Positions 1 to 7,885 of a stretch of DNA of 39,354 bases are shown here, piece after piece; position 1 is the first letter of the stretch; every line of letters starts with the position of its first letter. The stretch spans positions 1-39,354 of the forward strand of contig CAMYXL010000023.1 in NCBI GenBank assembly GCA_947303255.1. The letters are read 5' to 3'. Both the position numbers and the translations under genes were made by a program. The notes under the pieces were generated by a model. It searched no databases and was not told the DNA's origin. It was given only the letters and a program-made list of their open reading frames with translations. Source of the stretch: an uncultured Clostridia bacterium. GTDB taxonomy: Bacteria > Bacillota > Clostridia > Saccharofermentanales > Saccharofermentanaceae.

Positions 1-1012
1 AGGACTTGACCTTAAGGTCAGCGAGGTCACCGGAGCAGCACTCGAGTGTTCTTACAGGGATATCGAGGCTTCTGAAGAAGTCTACGGAATTCTGCCAGAG
101 CTTGTTGTACCAGTCCATGCTGTCCTCAGGCTTACATACGACGATCATCTCCTGTTTCTCGAACTGGTGGATACGGTATACGCCGCGCTCCTCGATGCCG
201 TGAGCACCGACTTCCTTACGGAAGCAAGGGGAGTAACTCGTAAGTGTCTGTGGAAGATCAGCCTCATCGATGATGGTATCGATGAACTTACCGATCATGG
301 AGTGCTCGGATGTTCCAATGAGGTAGAGGTCCTCGCCCTCGATCTTGTACATCATGTTCTCCATCTCAGCGAAGCTCATAACGCCGTTAACTACTGCAGA
401 ACGGATCATGAAAGGCGGGATGTAATATGTGAATCCGCGGTCGATCATGAAGTCTCTGGCGTAGGAAAGGATAGCGGAATGAAGACGAGCGATGTCGCCC
501 TTAAGGTAGTAGAAACCGTTACCGGATGTCTTTCTCGCGGAATCGAGGTCGATACCGTTGAGCTTTTCCATGATATCTACGTGATATGGGATCTCGAAGG
601 AAGGTACGAACGGATCGCCGAACTTCTCGATCTCGACGTTCTCGCTGTCATCCTTACCGATCGGTACGGAAGGATCGATGATGTTAGGGATAACGAGCAT
701 GATCTTTCTGATCTTCTCTTCGAGTTCAGTTTCTTTAGCGGAGAGTTCTTCAAGTTCATTAGCCATTGAAGCAACTTCAGCCTTAGCCTTCTCTGCTTCG
801 TCCTTCTGGCCCTGTGCCATGTAAAAACCGATCTTCTTACTGATCGAGTTTCTCTGGCTTCTTAAGTATTCCGCGCGGGTCTTGCTCTCACGGAACTCCT
901 TATCCAATTCGATAACTTCGTCAACCAGAGGAAGCTTCTCGTCCTGGAACTTGTTCTTGATGTTAGTCTTTACGATCTCCGGATTAGCACGGAGAAATTT
1001 GATATCCAACAT
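1..1012 (-). CDS. serS: Seryl-tRNA synthetase, C-terminal part beyond window edge
   Basis: Class II aminoacyl-tRNA synthetase that charges tRNA-Ser with serine in the cytoplasm. The reverse strand reads from an ATG at 1012 with no stop through base 1, giving about 337 residues of a protein usually near 425, so the C-terminal end lies outside the window. The first ~100 residues form the charged helical tRNA-binding arm (MLDIKFLRANPEIV at the start). Further on are LIGTSEHSMIGKF, the motif 2 stretch SPCFRKEVGAHG, and RGVYRIHQFEKQEM. The start is 1012 rather than the in-frame ATG at 1018, because GGAGG lies seven bases before 1012 but touches 1018. Its own promoter sits in the gap to the upstream glycosidase gene. 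Confidence 0.95.
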   Translation of the reverse strand, partial: MLDIKFLRANPEIVKTNIKNKFQDEKLPLVDEVIELDKEFRESKTRAEYLRSQRNSISKKIGFYMAQGQKDEAEKAKAEVASMANELEELSAKETELEEKIRKIMLVIPNIIDPSVPIGKDDSENVEIEKFGDPFVPSFEIPYHVDIMEKLNGIDLDSARKTSGNGFYYLKGDIARLHSAILSYARDFMIDRGFTYYIPPFMIRSAVVNGVMSFAEMENMMYKIEGEDLYLIGTSEHSMIGKFIDTIIDEADLPQTLTSYSPCFRKEVGAHGIEERGVYRIHQFEKQEMIVVCKPEDSMDWYNKLWQNSVDFFRSLDIPVRTLECCSGDLADLKVKS

Positions 1013-1041
1013 AGACATCCCTCCAAAAATTAATACTGTTT

Positions 1042-1070
1042 ATTTTATTCTTATTATCATCAAATATCAA
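1042..1070 (-). promoter_or_regulatory. Promoter of serS
   Basis: On the minus strand TTGATA (1065-1070) is followed by a 17-base spacer and TAAAAT (1042-1047), a close match to a sigma-A promoter. The leader to the serS start would be only about 25 bases, so there is no room for a T-box leader. Confidence 0.6.
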
Positions 1071-1076
1071 CTGAAC

Positions 1077-2432
1077 TCAGCCGTCGTTTCCGCCGTAGTT
1101 TCCAGGCGGATAGATACCTTCGACATTCCACAGTACGAACTCATTCATACCTGCATCCTGTATGGCGCGGATCTGATCGTTGATCGCGGTATAGTCGTAG
1201 GTCATATAATTGTCGCCGCCTAAGTATGCTGCAGTGAACGCCTGGCAGTACGGCCTTACCGTGCTGTAGCCTTCGGCATTATGGTATTTGCCTCCGATCG
1301 TCAGGGCATCGAACATTACCTGATAAGGGTTCTTGTCAGGGTAATCGTGGATATGTCCGTTCATCATCGTTCCCAGTGCATAGTGGGAAGGGTAGATCAT
1401 CGGACAGAGAGAATCGACTCCCGTAAATCCGAGGTTTGCCCAGTCCTGACCTAAGATCTCACCGTCGAGTGAAGAGGATACTGCGATACCGAAGATATCG
1501 GCTGATACAGGAACTCCCGTAGGATCCTGGATCTTTCTTCTCGCGGTAATGAGGAATCGGTTGATGGCGTCAGCCTTGGTAGGAACTTCGCCTTCAACTC
1601 CGAAGTAAGGCTCCGCACCTGATACGGATGATCCGGTCGGGAATCTTATATAGTCGAACTGGATCTCGTCTACGCCCATGTCGATGGCCTCGAGAGCCAG
1701 GTCGATGAGGTAATCCCAGTTTCTTGTGTCGTACGGATTCGCGAAGATCTCGCTTCCTTCGTTCCAGAATGCCAGAGGATTTCCCGCGCTGTCGCAGATA
1801 GCTCTGTCAGGGAACTTGTTCGCGAGGGCTACGTCCTTGAAGCACACGATTCGTCCGATTACGTAGATATCGTTCTCGTGGCACTTCTCGATTACTTCCT
1901 TAAGGTCGTACTGCGGATATACATAGCCGATCTCGTTAGCCAGTTCGTTCTTACTGTCGAAGAGTACGCCGTAGCTCTCCTTGAGGTCTACTACGAAAGT
2001 GTTGATCTCGGAGTTCTTGGCGAGCTCGATATTGTTGTCGATATTCATGGCCGCGTTGGTATAAAGGCCCTTAACTTCCTTGTGCTTCACAGGGACCACC
2101 TTGTCGACCTCAGGGAGAGGTCCGAAGTACGCGTCCAGCTGCTCCTTCTTCTCGGAAGTCCACTGAATGTTTTCTTTTATCTCAAACGGGGTAGGAGAAG
2201 GTGTAGGTGTCGGTGTCGGCTCGAAAACAGTCGTAAAGATAGTCGGTTTGGTTATGGAAAGCTGCATCTCTTCAGTTGAGCCGTTGATGACTCTTGACAG
2301 AAAACCTCCTGCCACGACGATCCCCAAAAGGACCGCGAAAAAAGCAAATACCACCACGATTCCCTGAAGTGCCTTGATGGGACCGTTGATCTTGACTCTG
2401 ACTCGATTGTCGCCGTTTTGGTTGTCGCTCAT
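1077..2432 (-). CDS. Membrane-anchored DUF4015 putative glycoside hydrolase
   Basis: A 451-residue protein with a short cytoplasmic N-terminus, one membrane segment (about 23-43), a proline-threonine linker (71-82, EPTPTPTPSPTP) and an extracellular catalytic-type domain (about 115-445). The domain has the look of the DUF4015/COG1306 putative glycoside hydrolases: KGLYTNAAMN at the first strand, VVDLKESYG, and VDEIQFDYIRFPTGS (255-269) with the family FDYIRFP signature, then MIYPSHY. These are TIM-barrel proteins presumed to act on extracellular or cell-wall glycans; the substrate is not known. It is monocistronic or lies just upstream of serS, with a good promoter of its own and an AAGGAAAGG ribosome site. 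Family assignment is from recognition of these motifs. Confidence 0.85.
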   Translation of the reverse strand: MSDNQNGDNRVRVKINGPIKALQGIVVVFAFFAVLLGIVVAGGFLSRVINGSTEEMQLSITKPTIFTTVFEPTPTPTPSPTPFEIKENIQWTSEKKEQLDAYFGPLPEVDKVVPVKHKEVKGLYTNAAMNIDNNIELAKNSEINTFVVDLKESYGVLFDSKNELANEIGYVYPQYDLKEVIEKCHENDIYVIGRIVCFKDVALANKFPDRAICDSAGNPLAFWNEGSEIFANPYDTRNWDYLIDLALEAIDMGVDEIQFDYIRFPTGSSVSGAEPYFGVEGEVPTKADAINRFLITARRKIQDPTGVPVSADIFGIAVSSSLDGEILGQDWANLGFTGVDSLCPMIYPSHYALGTMMNGHIHDYPDKNPYQVMFDALTIGGKYHNAEGYSTVRPYCQAFTAAYLGGDNYMTYDYTAINDQIRAIQDAGMNEFVLWNVEGIYPPGNYGGNDG

Positions 2433-2466
2433 AAGCCTTTCCTTAATAAAGATAATTAACTACATA

Positions 2467-2495
2467 ATTATACAGTCACTTAAGAAAAACAACAA
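2467..2495 (-). promoter_or_regulatory. Promoter of the DUF4015 gene
   Basis: On the minus strand TTGTTG (2490-2495), a 17-base spacer, then TATAAT (2467-2472), about 35 bases before the start codon of the glycosidase-like gene. Confidence 0.55.
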
Positions 2496-2548
2496 ATAAC
2501 ATTCTGTATATGATACAATCAAATTATATTAATCAACGGGGGTTATAT

Positions 2549-2962
2549 ATGATCATTCGTAACTGCGCAGGCGGAATAGTCTTTCACAATGATTCCGTCC
2601 TTCTCCTGAAAAACGATAAGCACGAGTGGTGTTTTCCAAAGGGAGTAGTCCGCGTCGGTCAGAAGGAAAAGGAGATAGCCCTTGAGCGAGTCAAGATCGA
2701 GGCCGGCCTTGATGCCGAGATCCTTGCTCCTTGCAGCAAGACTCACTACGAGTTCTACTCGATCACCAGACAAAAGCCTATTCACAATAACGTTTCCTGG
2801 TTTGTCATGAAGACAGATTCGGACAACGTTGTATATAACAAGGAGGCGGATTTCATCGACGGCAGGTTCTTCTCCCTCGATGATGCAATGAACGCCGTAA
2901 CCTATAGTCAGGACAAGTCTCTTCTCATGGTCGCATACCAGAGATATAAGGAGCTTATCTGA
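2549..2962 (+). CDS. Nudix-fold protein with degenerate Nudix box
   Basis: A 137-residue single-domain protein with the Nudix fold pattern: CAGGIVF and VLLLKND strands at the start, WCFPKG before the box, and FFSLDDAMNAVTY at the end. The Nudix box is degenerate. Against G-x5-E-x7-REUxEExGU it reads G32, Q38 in place of Glu, E46-R47 in place of R-E, and I50-E51 in place of E-E, so most metal-binding glutamates are missing. It may bind a nucleotide-like ligand without hydrolysing it, or use other residues. An in-frame ATG 39 bases upstream exists, but 2549 has the ribosome site CGGGGG at a workable distance. Five bases separate it from the next gene, so they probably share a transcript. Confidence 0.8.
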   Translation: MIIRNCAGGIVFHNDSVLLLKNDKHEWCFPKGVVRVGQKEKEIALERVKIEAGLDAEILAPCSKTHYEFYSITRQKPIHNNVSWFVMKTDSDNVVYNKEADFIDGRFFSLDDAMNAVTYSQDKSLLMVAYQRYKELI

Positions 2963-2967
2963 TCTTT

Positions 2968-3669
2968 ATGCCTATCCCTCCTCTCGAAAACAAGGCGCAG
3001 AAAGCACTTCGAAGGATCACCGTGTCAGGATACGGTGAATCTTTTTATGAGGTGAAAAAATCCAAGTTCATCGGATACTGCAAACCTGTCCTTACGGCAG
3101 AAGAGGCTAACGCCTTCGTTGATGAGATCAGAAAAAAGCATTCCGACGCCAGACACAACGTCTACGCGTGGATCCTCAAAAAGGAGATCGGACTTCAAAA
3201 GTACAGCGACGACGGCGAGCCGTCGGGCACCGCAGGACTTCCTGTCATGTCTGTCCTTACCAAAAATGACATCGCCGACTGCGTCATAGTCGTTACGAGA
3301 TACTTCGGAGGCATCCTTTTAGGCAAAGGGGGACTTGTCCGTGCTTATACCAAAGCAGCAGCTCTTGCTCTTAAGGAAGCAGGACCGAAGATAATGGAGA
3401 TGTGCTCGGTACTAAACATGCATGTGGATTACTCGATGTACGATAAGATCGTTTTCGAGATGAAGACAAAGGGTTATCATATATCAAACACTGAGTACGG
3501 TGAGGACATCAGCATCGATGTTCGGATCCCGGTCGAAAGGGAAGAGGAGTTTAAGGCATTTATGATCGACGTCTCGTCAGGTTCACTTACTCCGATTAAG
3601 ACAGGCGAGATAGAGGCTGAGACAGAAGACGTTGAAGTTACATATGACGAGGGCGAAGAAGAGGATTAG
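2968..3669 (+). CDS. yigZ: YigZ/IMPACT family protein
   Basis: A 233-residue protein of the YigZ/YvyE/IMPACT family, normally 200-220 residues. The N-terminal UPF0029 domain (about 20-130) shows ESFYEVKKSKFIGYCKPV, HNVYAWIL, YSDDGEPSGTAGLPVM and TRYFGGILLGKGGLVRAY, the family signature. A C-terminal ferredoxin-like DUF1949 domain follows, with an acidic tail that is longer than usual. The bacterial function is unsettled; links to translation control come from the eukaryotic IMPACT relatives. It follows the Nudix-like gene by five bases and is probably read from the same transcript. Confidence 0.93.
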   Translation: MPIPPLENKAQKALRRITVSGYGESFYEVKKSKFIGYCKPVLTAEEANAFVDEIRKKHSDARHNVYAWILKKEIGLQKYSDDGEPSGTAGLPVMSVLTKNDIADCVIVVTRYFGGILLGKGGLVRAYTKAAALALKEAGPKIMEMCSVLNMHVDYSMYDKIVFEMKTKGYHISNTEYGEDISIDVRIPVEREEEFKAFMIDVSSGSLTPIKTGEIEAETEDVEVTYDEGEEED

Positions 3670-3746
3670 TTCTCTAGAAATTGCCTAGATTCTCCGGGAA
3701 CAACTGGAGTATAACTTATTTGAAAAGAACATGGAGGTATATGGTT

Positions 3747-5063
3747 ATGCCGGAAGATAATGAGAATATGGAGACGGAAGTCCTTAAGGACGTTTCTGAG
3801 GAAGCGGCCGAACAGACTGCTGACGTTATAGAGGAGACAACTGAAGAGCCTTCATTTACCGATACTCCGAGTAAGGAAGAATCCCAGCCGCAGATCGTAT
3901 ATGTTCAGCAAAAGAAGAGCAAAGTACCGATGGTCATCATGGCGGTCCTTTTTGCACTGGCGATTATCTTTATCGCATTCCAGTCGGTATTTATCTTCCT
4001 TCTGACCAGCGGAAGACTGGAAAAGACCTCCAAGGCCTTCGACAGTTATATCGAGAGCACCGGACTTAAGTCCGAGAAGAAAGAAGTTTCCGCACTCGCA
4101 GATCCTAACTTCTCACTGGAGGAAGCGGCATCAGTACATGATCCTAACAAGCAGACATTGAGCACGGTAGAGATCTACAATAAAGTCTCTCCTGCAACAG
4201 TAGCGATCTATCTTGTCGATCAGGCATCAGAGAGTGTTTCCGCAGGTTCCGGATTCATTATCTCGGAAGACGGTTATGTAGTTACTAATGCTCACGTTGT
4301 TGAGAACGCATCTGAAAATACCGAACTTAAGGTCTACATCGGAGGCCAGGAAGAAGCTTATGAAGCAGGTATCGTCGGAACGGATATCCAGACGGATATC
4401 GCCGTCATCAAGTTAAGCGGTGAGGGACCATTCCCGACTGTTACTCTCGGTGATTCCGATGTGCTCCAGAAAGGAGAACTTGCGATCGCCATCGGTAACC
4501 CGCTCGGAACACTTCAGGGAACGATCACCGTAGGTGTCATTTCAGGTATGGAGCGTCCGATGAACACAAAGGGTTATTCCATGAAGCTCATCCAGACTGA
4601 CGCATCAGTTAACGAAGGTAACAGCGGCGGACCTCTGATCAATTCCTTCGGCGAAGTAATAGGCGTTGTAAATGCCAAGATCGGTACTGCAGAAGGTCTC
4701 GGATTCGCTATCCCGATCACTCCTATCAAGAGCAACATCGAATCCATTATCGTTAACGGTAAAGTCATCAACAGACCTTACCTCGGAACCACGGTCAAGT
4801 TTGTAGCTGCAAACGATTATTTCGGAGCTGATGACGGTATCTACGTTGCTGAACTCGTTAAGGACGGTCCTGGGGACAAGGCAGGACTTGAGATCGGCGA
4901 CAGGATCCTCACTGTTGACGGGGTTGAAATAAAAGAATCAGATGATATCATTAGAGTGCGTGATTCTCATAACGTCGGTGATGCCGTTGAGGTAGTCGTC
5001 GACAGAGACGGTGAGAAGGTAACGTTAACTCTTGAGATTGGAGACAGCGCTGACTACGAATAA
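3747..5063 (+). CDS. htrA: Membrane-anchored HtrA/DegP-type serine protease with PDZ domain
   Basis: A 438-residue envelope quality-control protease. An acidic cytoplasmic N-terminus (1-55) leads to one membrane helix (about 60-86), then a trypsin-like domain with His183 (TNAHVV), Asp217 (TDIAVIKL) and Ser293 (GNSGGPL), and a single C-terminal PDZ domain (about 344-431, PGDKAGLEIGDRIL). The triad is intact. This matches Bacillota HtrA proteins, which are anchored with the protease outside. The frame stays open to 3681, but GGAGG at 3733-3737 serves 3747 (nine-base spacing) better than the ATG at 3741. A 62-residue membrane peptide gene starts two bases after the stop. Confidence 0.93.
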   Translation: MPEDNENMETEVLKDVSEEAAEQTADVIEETTEEPSFTDTPSKEESQPQIVYVQQKKSKVPMVIMAVLFALAIIFIAFQSVFIFLLTSGRLEKTSKAFDSYIESTGLKSEKKEVSALADPNFSLEEAASVHDPNKQTLSTVEIYNKVSPATVAIYLVDQASESVSAGSGFIISEDGYVVTNAHVVENASENTELKVYIGGQEEAYEAGIVGTDIQTDIAVIKLSGEGPFPTVTLGDSDVLQKGELAIAIGNPLGTLQGTITVGVISGMERPMNTKGYSMKLIQTDASVNEGNSGGPLINSFGEVIGVVNAKIGTAEGLGFAIPITPIKSNIESIIVNGKVINRPYLGTTVKFVAANDYFGADDGIYVAELVKDGPGDKAGLEIGDRILTVDGVEIKESDDIIRVRDSHNVGDAVEVVVDRDGEKVTLTLEIGDSADYE

Positions 5064-5065
5064 TT

Positions 5066-5254
5066 ATGGCGAATGAAAAGAACAGAAAAAGAATTATAAG
5101 AATCGTTGCTCTCGTGATCGTAGCTGTAATGCTGTTGTCGGTATTCTCGGGTATCTTTCTGATATTCATGAACGAACACAGAGCAAAGCAGAATGAGAAA
5201 GCTTTGCAGGAAGCGATACAGCAGCTCCAGAGCGGCGGCGAAGAAGATTCATAA
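5066..5254 (+). CDS. Small single-pass membrane protein downstream of htrA
   Basis: A 62-residue protein not recognised as a named family. It has a basic N-terminus (MANEKNRKR), one hydrophobic segment (about 11-34), then a charged, Gln/Glu-rich tail ending GGEEDS that could form a short coiled coil outside the membrane. The start lies two bases after the htrA stop with no clear ribosome site of its own, so translation is probably coupled to htrA. A strong terminator follows the stop immediately, which supports a real final gene of the operon. A role as an HtrA partner is only inferred from position. Confidence 0.65.
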   Translation: MANEKNRKRIIRIVALVIVAVMLLSVFSGIFLIFMNEHRAKQNEKALQEAIQQLQSGGEEDS

Positions 5255-5260
5255 ACAAAA

Positions 5261-5296
5261 GACCTCTTGTGCGGGATGTACAGGAGGTCGTTTTTT
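5261..5296 (+). terminator. Terminator after the htrA operon
   Basis: GACCTCTTGT (5261-5270) pairs with ACAGGAGGTC (5280-5289) over ten base pairs with one wobble, followed by GTTTTTT. It lies between convergent genes, and on the opposite strand a shorter T-run follows the same stem, so it may work in both directions. Confidence 0.85.
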
Positions 5297-5930
5297 ATAT
5301 GCTGAATTCAAATGTCTTATTGAAGGGCTCGCCGTTGTAACTTAAGATCCTGGCGCTGTATCTTCCTTCCGTGATCTTCTCGAATCTTATGTGGAAGATC
5401 TTTGCCTGCTCGATGAAAGGGGTGGACCTTAAGGTGTCCAGGGACCTGTTTTCGATGATGCAAAGAAGTGACTGGACTAAGATCATGTGAGTCACCAGAA
5501 GGAGAGGACCTTCTTCGTTGTCGAGGATCTTTTGAAGGAGGCGGCGGACTCGCTCGACTACGTGTGCGTAGGATTCGCCGTTTCCTATCGGGACGAACTT
5601 GTGGGGCTCGTACCTGAAGTAACTGTAGTTCTCAGGGTAGAGGACTTCGGCCTCGGACCTCAGCATTCCCTCGAGATCGCCCAGGTCCATCTCGGACAGG
5701 AGCGGTTCTATAGAAGTCGGGAACTTGCCGCCCGTTGCGAGGTAGGAAGTCTGAAGTGCGCGGGGCATCGGGCTTACCAGGACTTTACGGATGGGAAGTT
5801 CCGATATTAACGGACAAAGCGCAGCGGCGCCTTCGATCCCGTCCGACGTCAGGGGAGAGTTCAATCTGCCCTGCATTCTGATCTCAGTATTCCACACGGT
5901 CCTGCCGTGTCTGATGATATATACGTCCAT
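5295..5930 (-). CDS. Histidine phosphatase (phosphoglycerate mutase-like) family protein
   Basis: A 211-residue protein of the histidine phosphatase superfamily. The phosphorylated-histidine motif is at the very start (YIIRHGRTVWN, His8), with QGRLNSPLTSDG following, the acid/base region LLSEMDLGDLEG, and the second catalytic histidine in LLLVTHMILVQ. Residues expected for phosphatase activity are present; the substrate cannot be named, and relatives include CobC-type and general phosphatases. The start is the ATG at 5930, which overlaps the stop of the upstream gene as TAATG. The frame extends 42 codons further upstream but only inside that gene. It is the last gene of a three-gene operon. 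Confidence 0.85.
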   Translation of the reverse strand: MDVYIIRHGRTVWNTEIRMQGRLNSPLTSDGIEGAAALCPLISELPIRKVLVSPMPRALQTSYLATGGKFPTSIEPLLSEMDLGDLEGMLRSEAEVLYPENYSYFRYEPHKFVPIGNGESYAHVVERVRRLLQKILDNEEGPLLLVTHMILVQSLLCIIENRSLDTLRSTPFIEQAKIFHIRFEKITEGRYSARILSYNGEPFNKTFEFSI

Positions 5931-7885
5931 TAAGGCACATCCACGATCTGGCTTACACCCGACGGTTTGAATTCGTAGGTATACTCGGTGAGCATCTCGT
6001 TGAGGAAGGCCTGATATTTGTTCATTCTTATGAAGCTGTTTACTCTGTCGTACCACTCAGGCTTCTCGGACTCGGAGCTGAAGTAGATGATATAGAAACC
6101 GTTCTCGGATTCGATGATCTCCTTGTCACCGGCCTTACGCTCTTCAGCGAAGATCCAAGTGTCGAGGGCTTCCTCGAACTTTCCCGGATAAGTGTCGCTG
6201 CTGGCGGTAATTGACAGTGTGTCGCTAAGGACTTCGTCAGTATAGAGGTTCTCGACTGACATTGCAGTCGTATCGTCCTTGATGTACTCGAAGATATCCT
6301 GTGCCAGGATCTGAGCATCACCCATTGAGACCTTGCCGTCGCCGTTCTCGTCGCCCGGATTTGTAACGACCTCGAAGATCCTTACGCTTCTGAGCGGTGT
6401 GGACTGCGGCTCTCTCTTAACAAAGCAAAGTACGATAGGGAAGCCGTCTTCGTCAGTGAAGATGGTGGTGTCGCCAGGTTGCCTTTCGAGATCGAAGAGC
6501 CAGGTTCTGAACTCGGCGTGCTCGATATCCTTATAACGGCTGTCGGCGATGAGGAGGGAATCAGGTTCTGCGAGCTTCTCCTGCATGTCGCCAGTGAAGT
6601 ATTCATAAGCTGCTTCCTCGAACTTGGCTGGGTCGTGGCCCATAGCCTCGATGATCTCGTTGGCGTGGAGCATTGCCGTGTCGATGAACGCCTGGTCACG
6701 CTGGTCATATGTCATTCTGAAGATCTTGTAGCTTACGAGGTCGTATGCATTTCTGTTAGCCTCGTACGCTTCCTTAGCCTCTGCGTCCGTAGCCTGCAGC
6801 TCAACGAGCTTTGCATCGGATGCGTAGTCCTCGGTAAAGTATTTCTTGGCGAGAGTGTCGCGGACACAAGACTCTGTTACCTGTGTTCCGAAAACACCCT
6901 GGATGTACGTATTAAGCGGCACGCCCAGCTCGCTTGCCTTGGTCTTGAGCCAATCCACGTAAGCGTTTGCCATCTGGTAGTGCTTGTCCTCGATATCGTA
7001 GCCGTGCTTCTTCGCATCGTCATACAGAAGCTGCATGATCTGAAGCTCCTTGGCTGTCTGATCCAGGAAGTATTCTCTGTTGCTCTTGAAGTTCGGATCC
7101 ACAGACGGACCTTCGAGCATTTCCTTTGTATCCTTATCGAAAACATCCACACCATTTTCGATGAGTACATAATGATACATAAAACTGAACTCATCAGACG
7201 GGATGCTCGTATTGTTGATGGAAAGAGGGCTCTTGAACTTCTCCTTGAGGCCTGCCTCGGTGAAGATCAGAAAACCTACGATGGCGATGACCGCGACAAG
7301 AGCGATGACCACATATACCAGTGCGCTCTTTGAAGCCTTGGAAGGTATCGCTTCTCCGTTCTTATCAAGTTCGAGCTTGATCGGCTCTACCGGATTTTCC
7401 TTAAAATCCTCGGTTGTCTTCTTCTCGGCTTTACGTGAAGCGACCTCGCCGCTTTCGGAGTTGGTGAGAAGGTCAGGATCGATATCGTCTACAGCTGAAT
7501 AGATGACAGCCTTTTCCTCAGGTGCCTCGATAAGTTCCGTCTCTTCTTCGACCGGCTCAGCTTCTTCAGGCTCTGCTGCTTCCTCAGGAGCAGGTGCTTC
7601 CTCGATCTCTTCGACGACTTCGAACGCAGGTTCGGCTTCTTGCTGAACTTCTGCCGGATAATCATAAGCCGGCTCAGGGATATCCTCGAAGTTTCCTTCC
7701 ACAGGAACTTCCTCAGCCGGGATCTCCTCAGCCGGGATCACTTCAGGGATAACTTCTTCAGTATTTTCCGGAACACTTGCTTCAGGCTGGACCTCGCTTT
7801 GCTCGGCAGCATTCAGGATCTCTGAAGCGTCGAAGCTCGGTTCCCTGGTCGTGTTGTTATTCTTCTTGTTCTTCTTTCCGAACAT
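5930..7885 (-). CDS. Membrane-anchored SurA/parvulin-like foldase with long acidic N-terminus
   Basis: A 651-residue protein. Residues 1-160 are cytoplasmic and, between 40 and 125, almost entirely Glu, Pro, Ala and Val. Residues 187-208 form a membrane helix. The outside part has a SurA-N-like helical region (about 222-380) and two regions resembling divergent parvulin-type prolyl isomerase domains (about 383-490 and 500-604), each ending in a GF(P/Y)I strand. It most resembles membrane-bound PrsA/SurA-like secretion chaperones, though isomerase activity is uncertain. A perfect EF-hand-type loop, GDENGDGKVSMGD, lies inside the second domain. It overlaps both neighbours as TAATG, so the three genes are translationally coupled. 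Confidence 0.75.
   Translation of the reverse strand: MFGKKNKKNNNTTREPSFDASEILNAAEQSEVQPEASVPENTEEVIPEVIPAEEIPAEEVPVEGNFEDIPEPAYDYPAEVQQEAEPAFEVVEEIEEAPAPEEAAEPEEAEPVEEETELIEAPEEKAVIYSAVDDIDPDLLTNSESGEVASRKAEKKTTEDFKENPVEPIKLELDKNGEAIPSKASKSALVYVVIALVAVIAIVGFLIFTEAGLKEKFKSPLSINNTSIPSDEFSFMYHYVLIENGVDVFDKDTKEMLEGPSVDPNFKSNREYFLDQTAKELQIMQLLYDDAKKHGYDIEDKHYQMANAYVDWLKTKASELGVPLNTYIQGVFGTQVTESCVRDTLAKKYFTEDYASDAKLVELQATDAEAKEAYEANRNAYDLVSYKIFRMTYDQRDQAFIDTAMLHANEIIEAMGHDPAKFEEAAYEYFTGDMQEKLAEPDSLLIADSRYKDIEHAEFRTWLFDLERQPGDTTIFTDEDGFPIVLCFVKREPQSTPLRSVRIFEVVTNPGDENGDGKVSMGDAQILAQDIFEYIKDDTTAMSVENLYTDEVLSDTLSITASSDTYPGKFEEALDTWIFAEERKAGDKEIIESENGFYIIYFSSESEKPEWYDRVNSFIRMNKYQAFLNEMLTEYTYEFKPSGVSQIVDVP

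Noticed and set aside
167..769. 200-residue open frame on the plus strand
   Set aside because: It lies antisense to serS, has no ribosome site and no recognisable domain; serS is certain.
1013..1076. T-box leader before serS
   Set aside because: The predicted start lies about 25 bases from the start codon, leaving no room for the specifier stem or antiterminator.
6479..7333. 284-residue open frame on the plus strand
   Set aside because: It is antisense to the SurA-like gene, and its Leu/Val/Cys-rich composition is the usual shadow of a coding strand.
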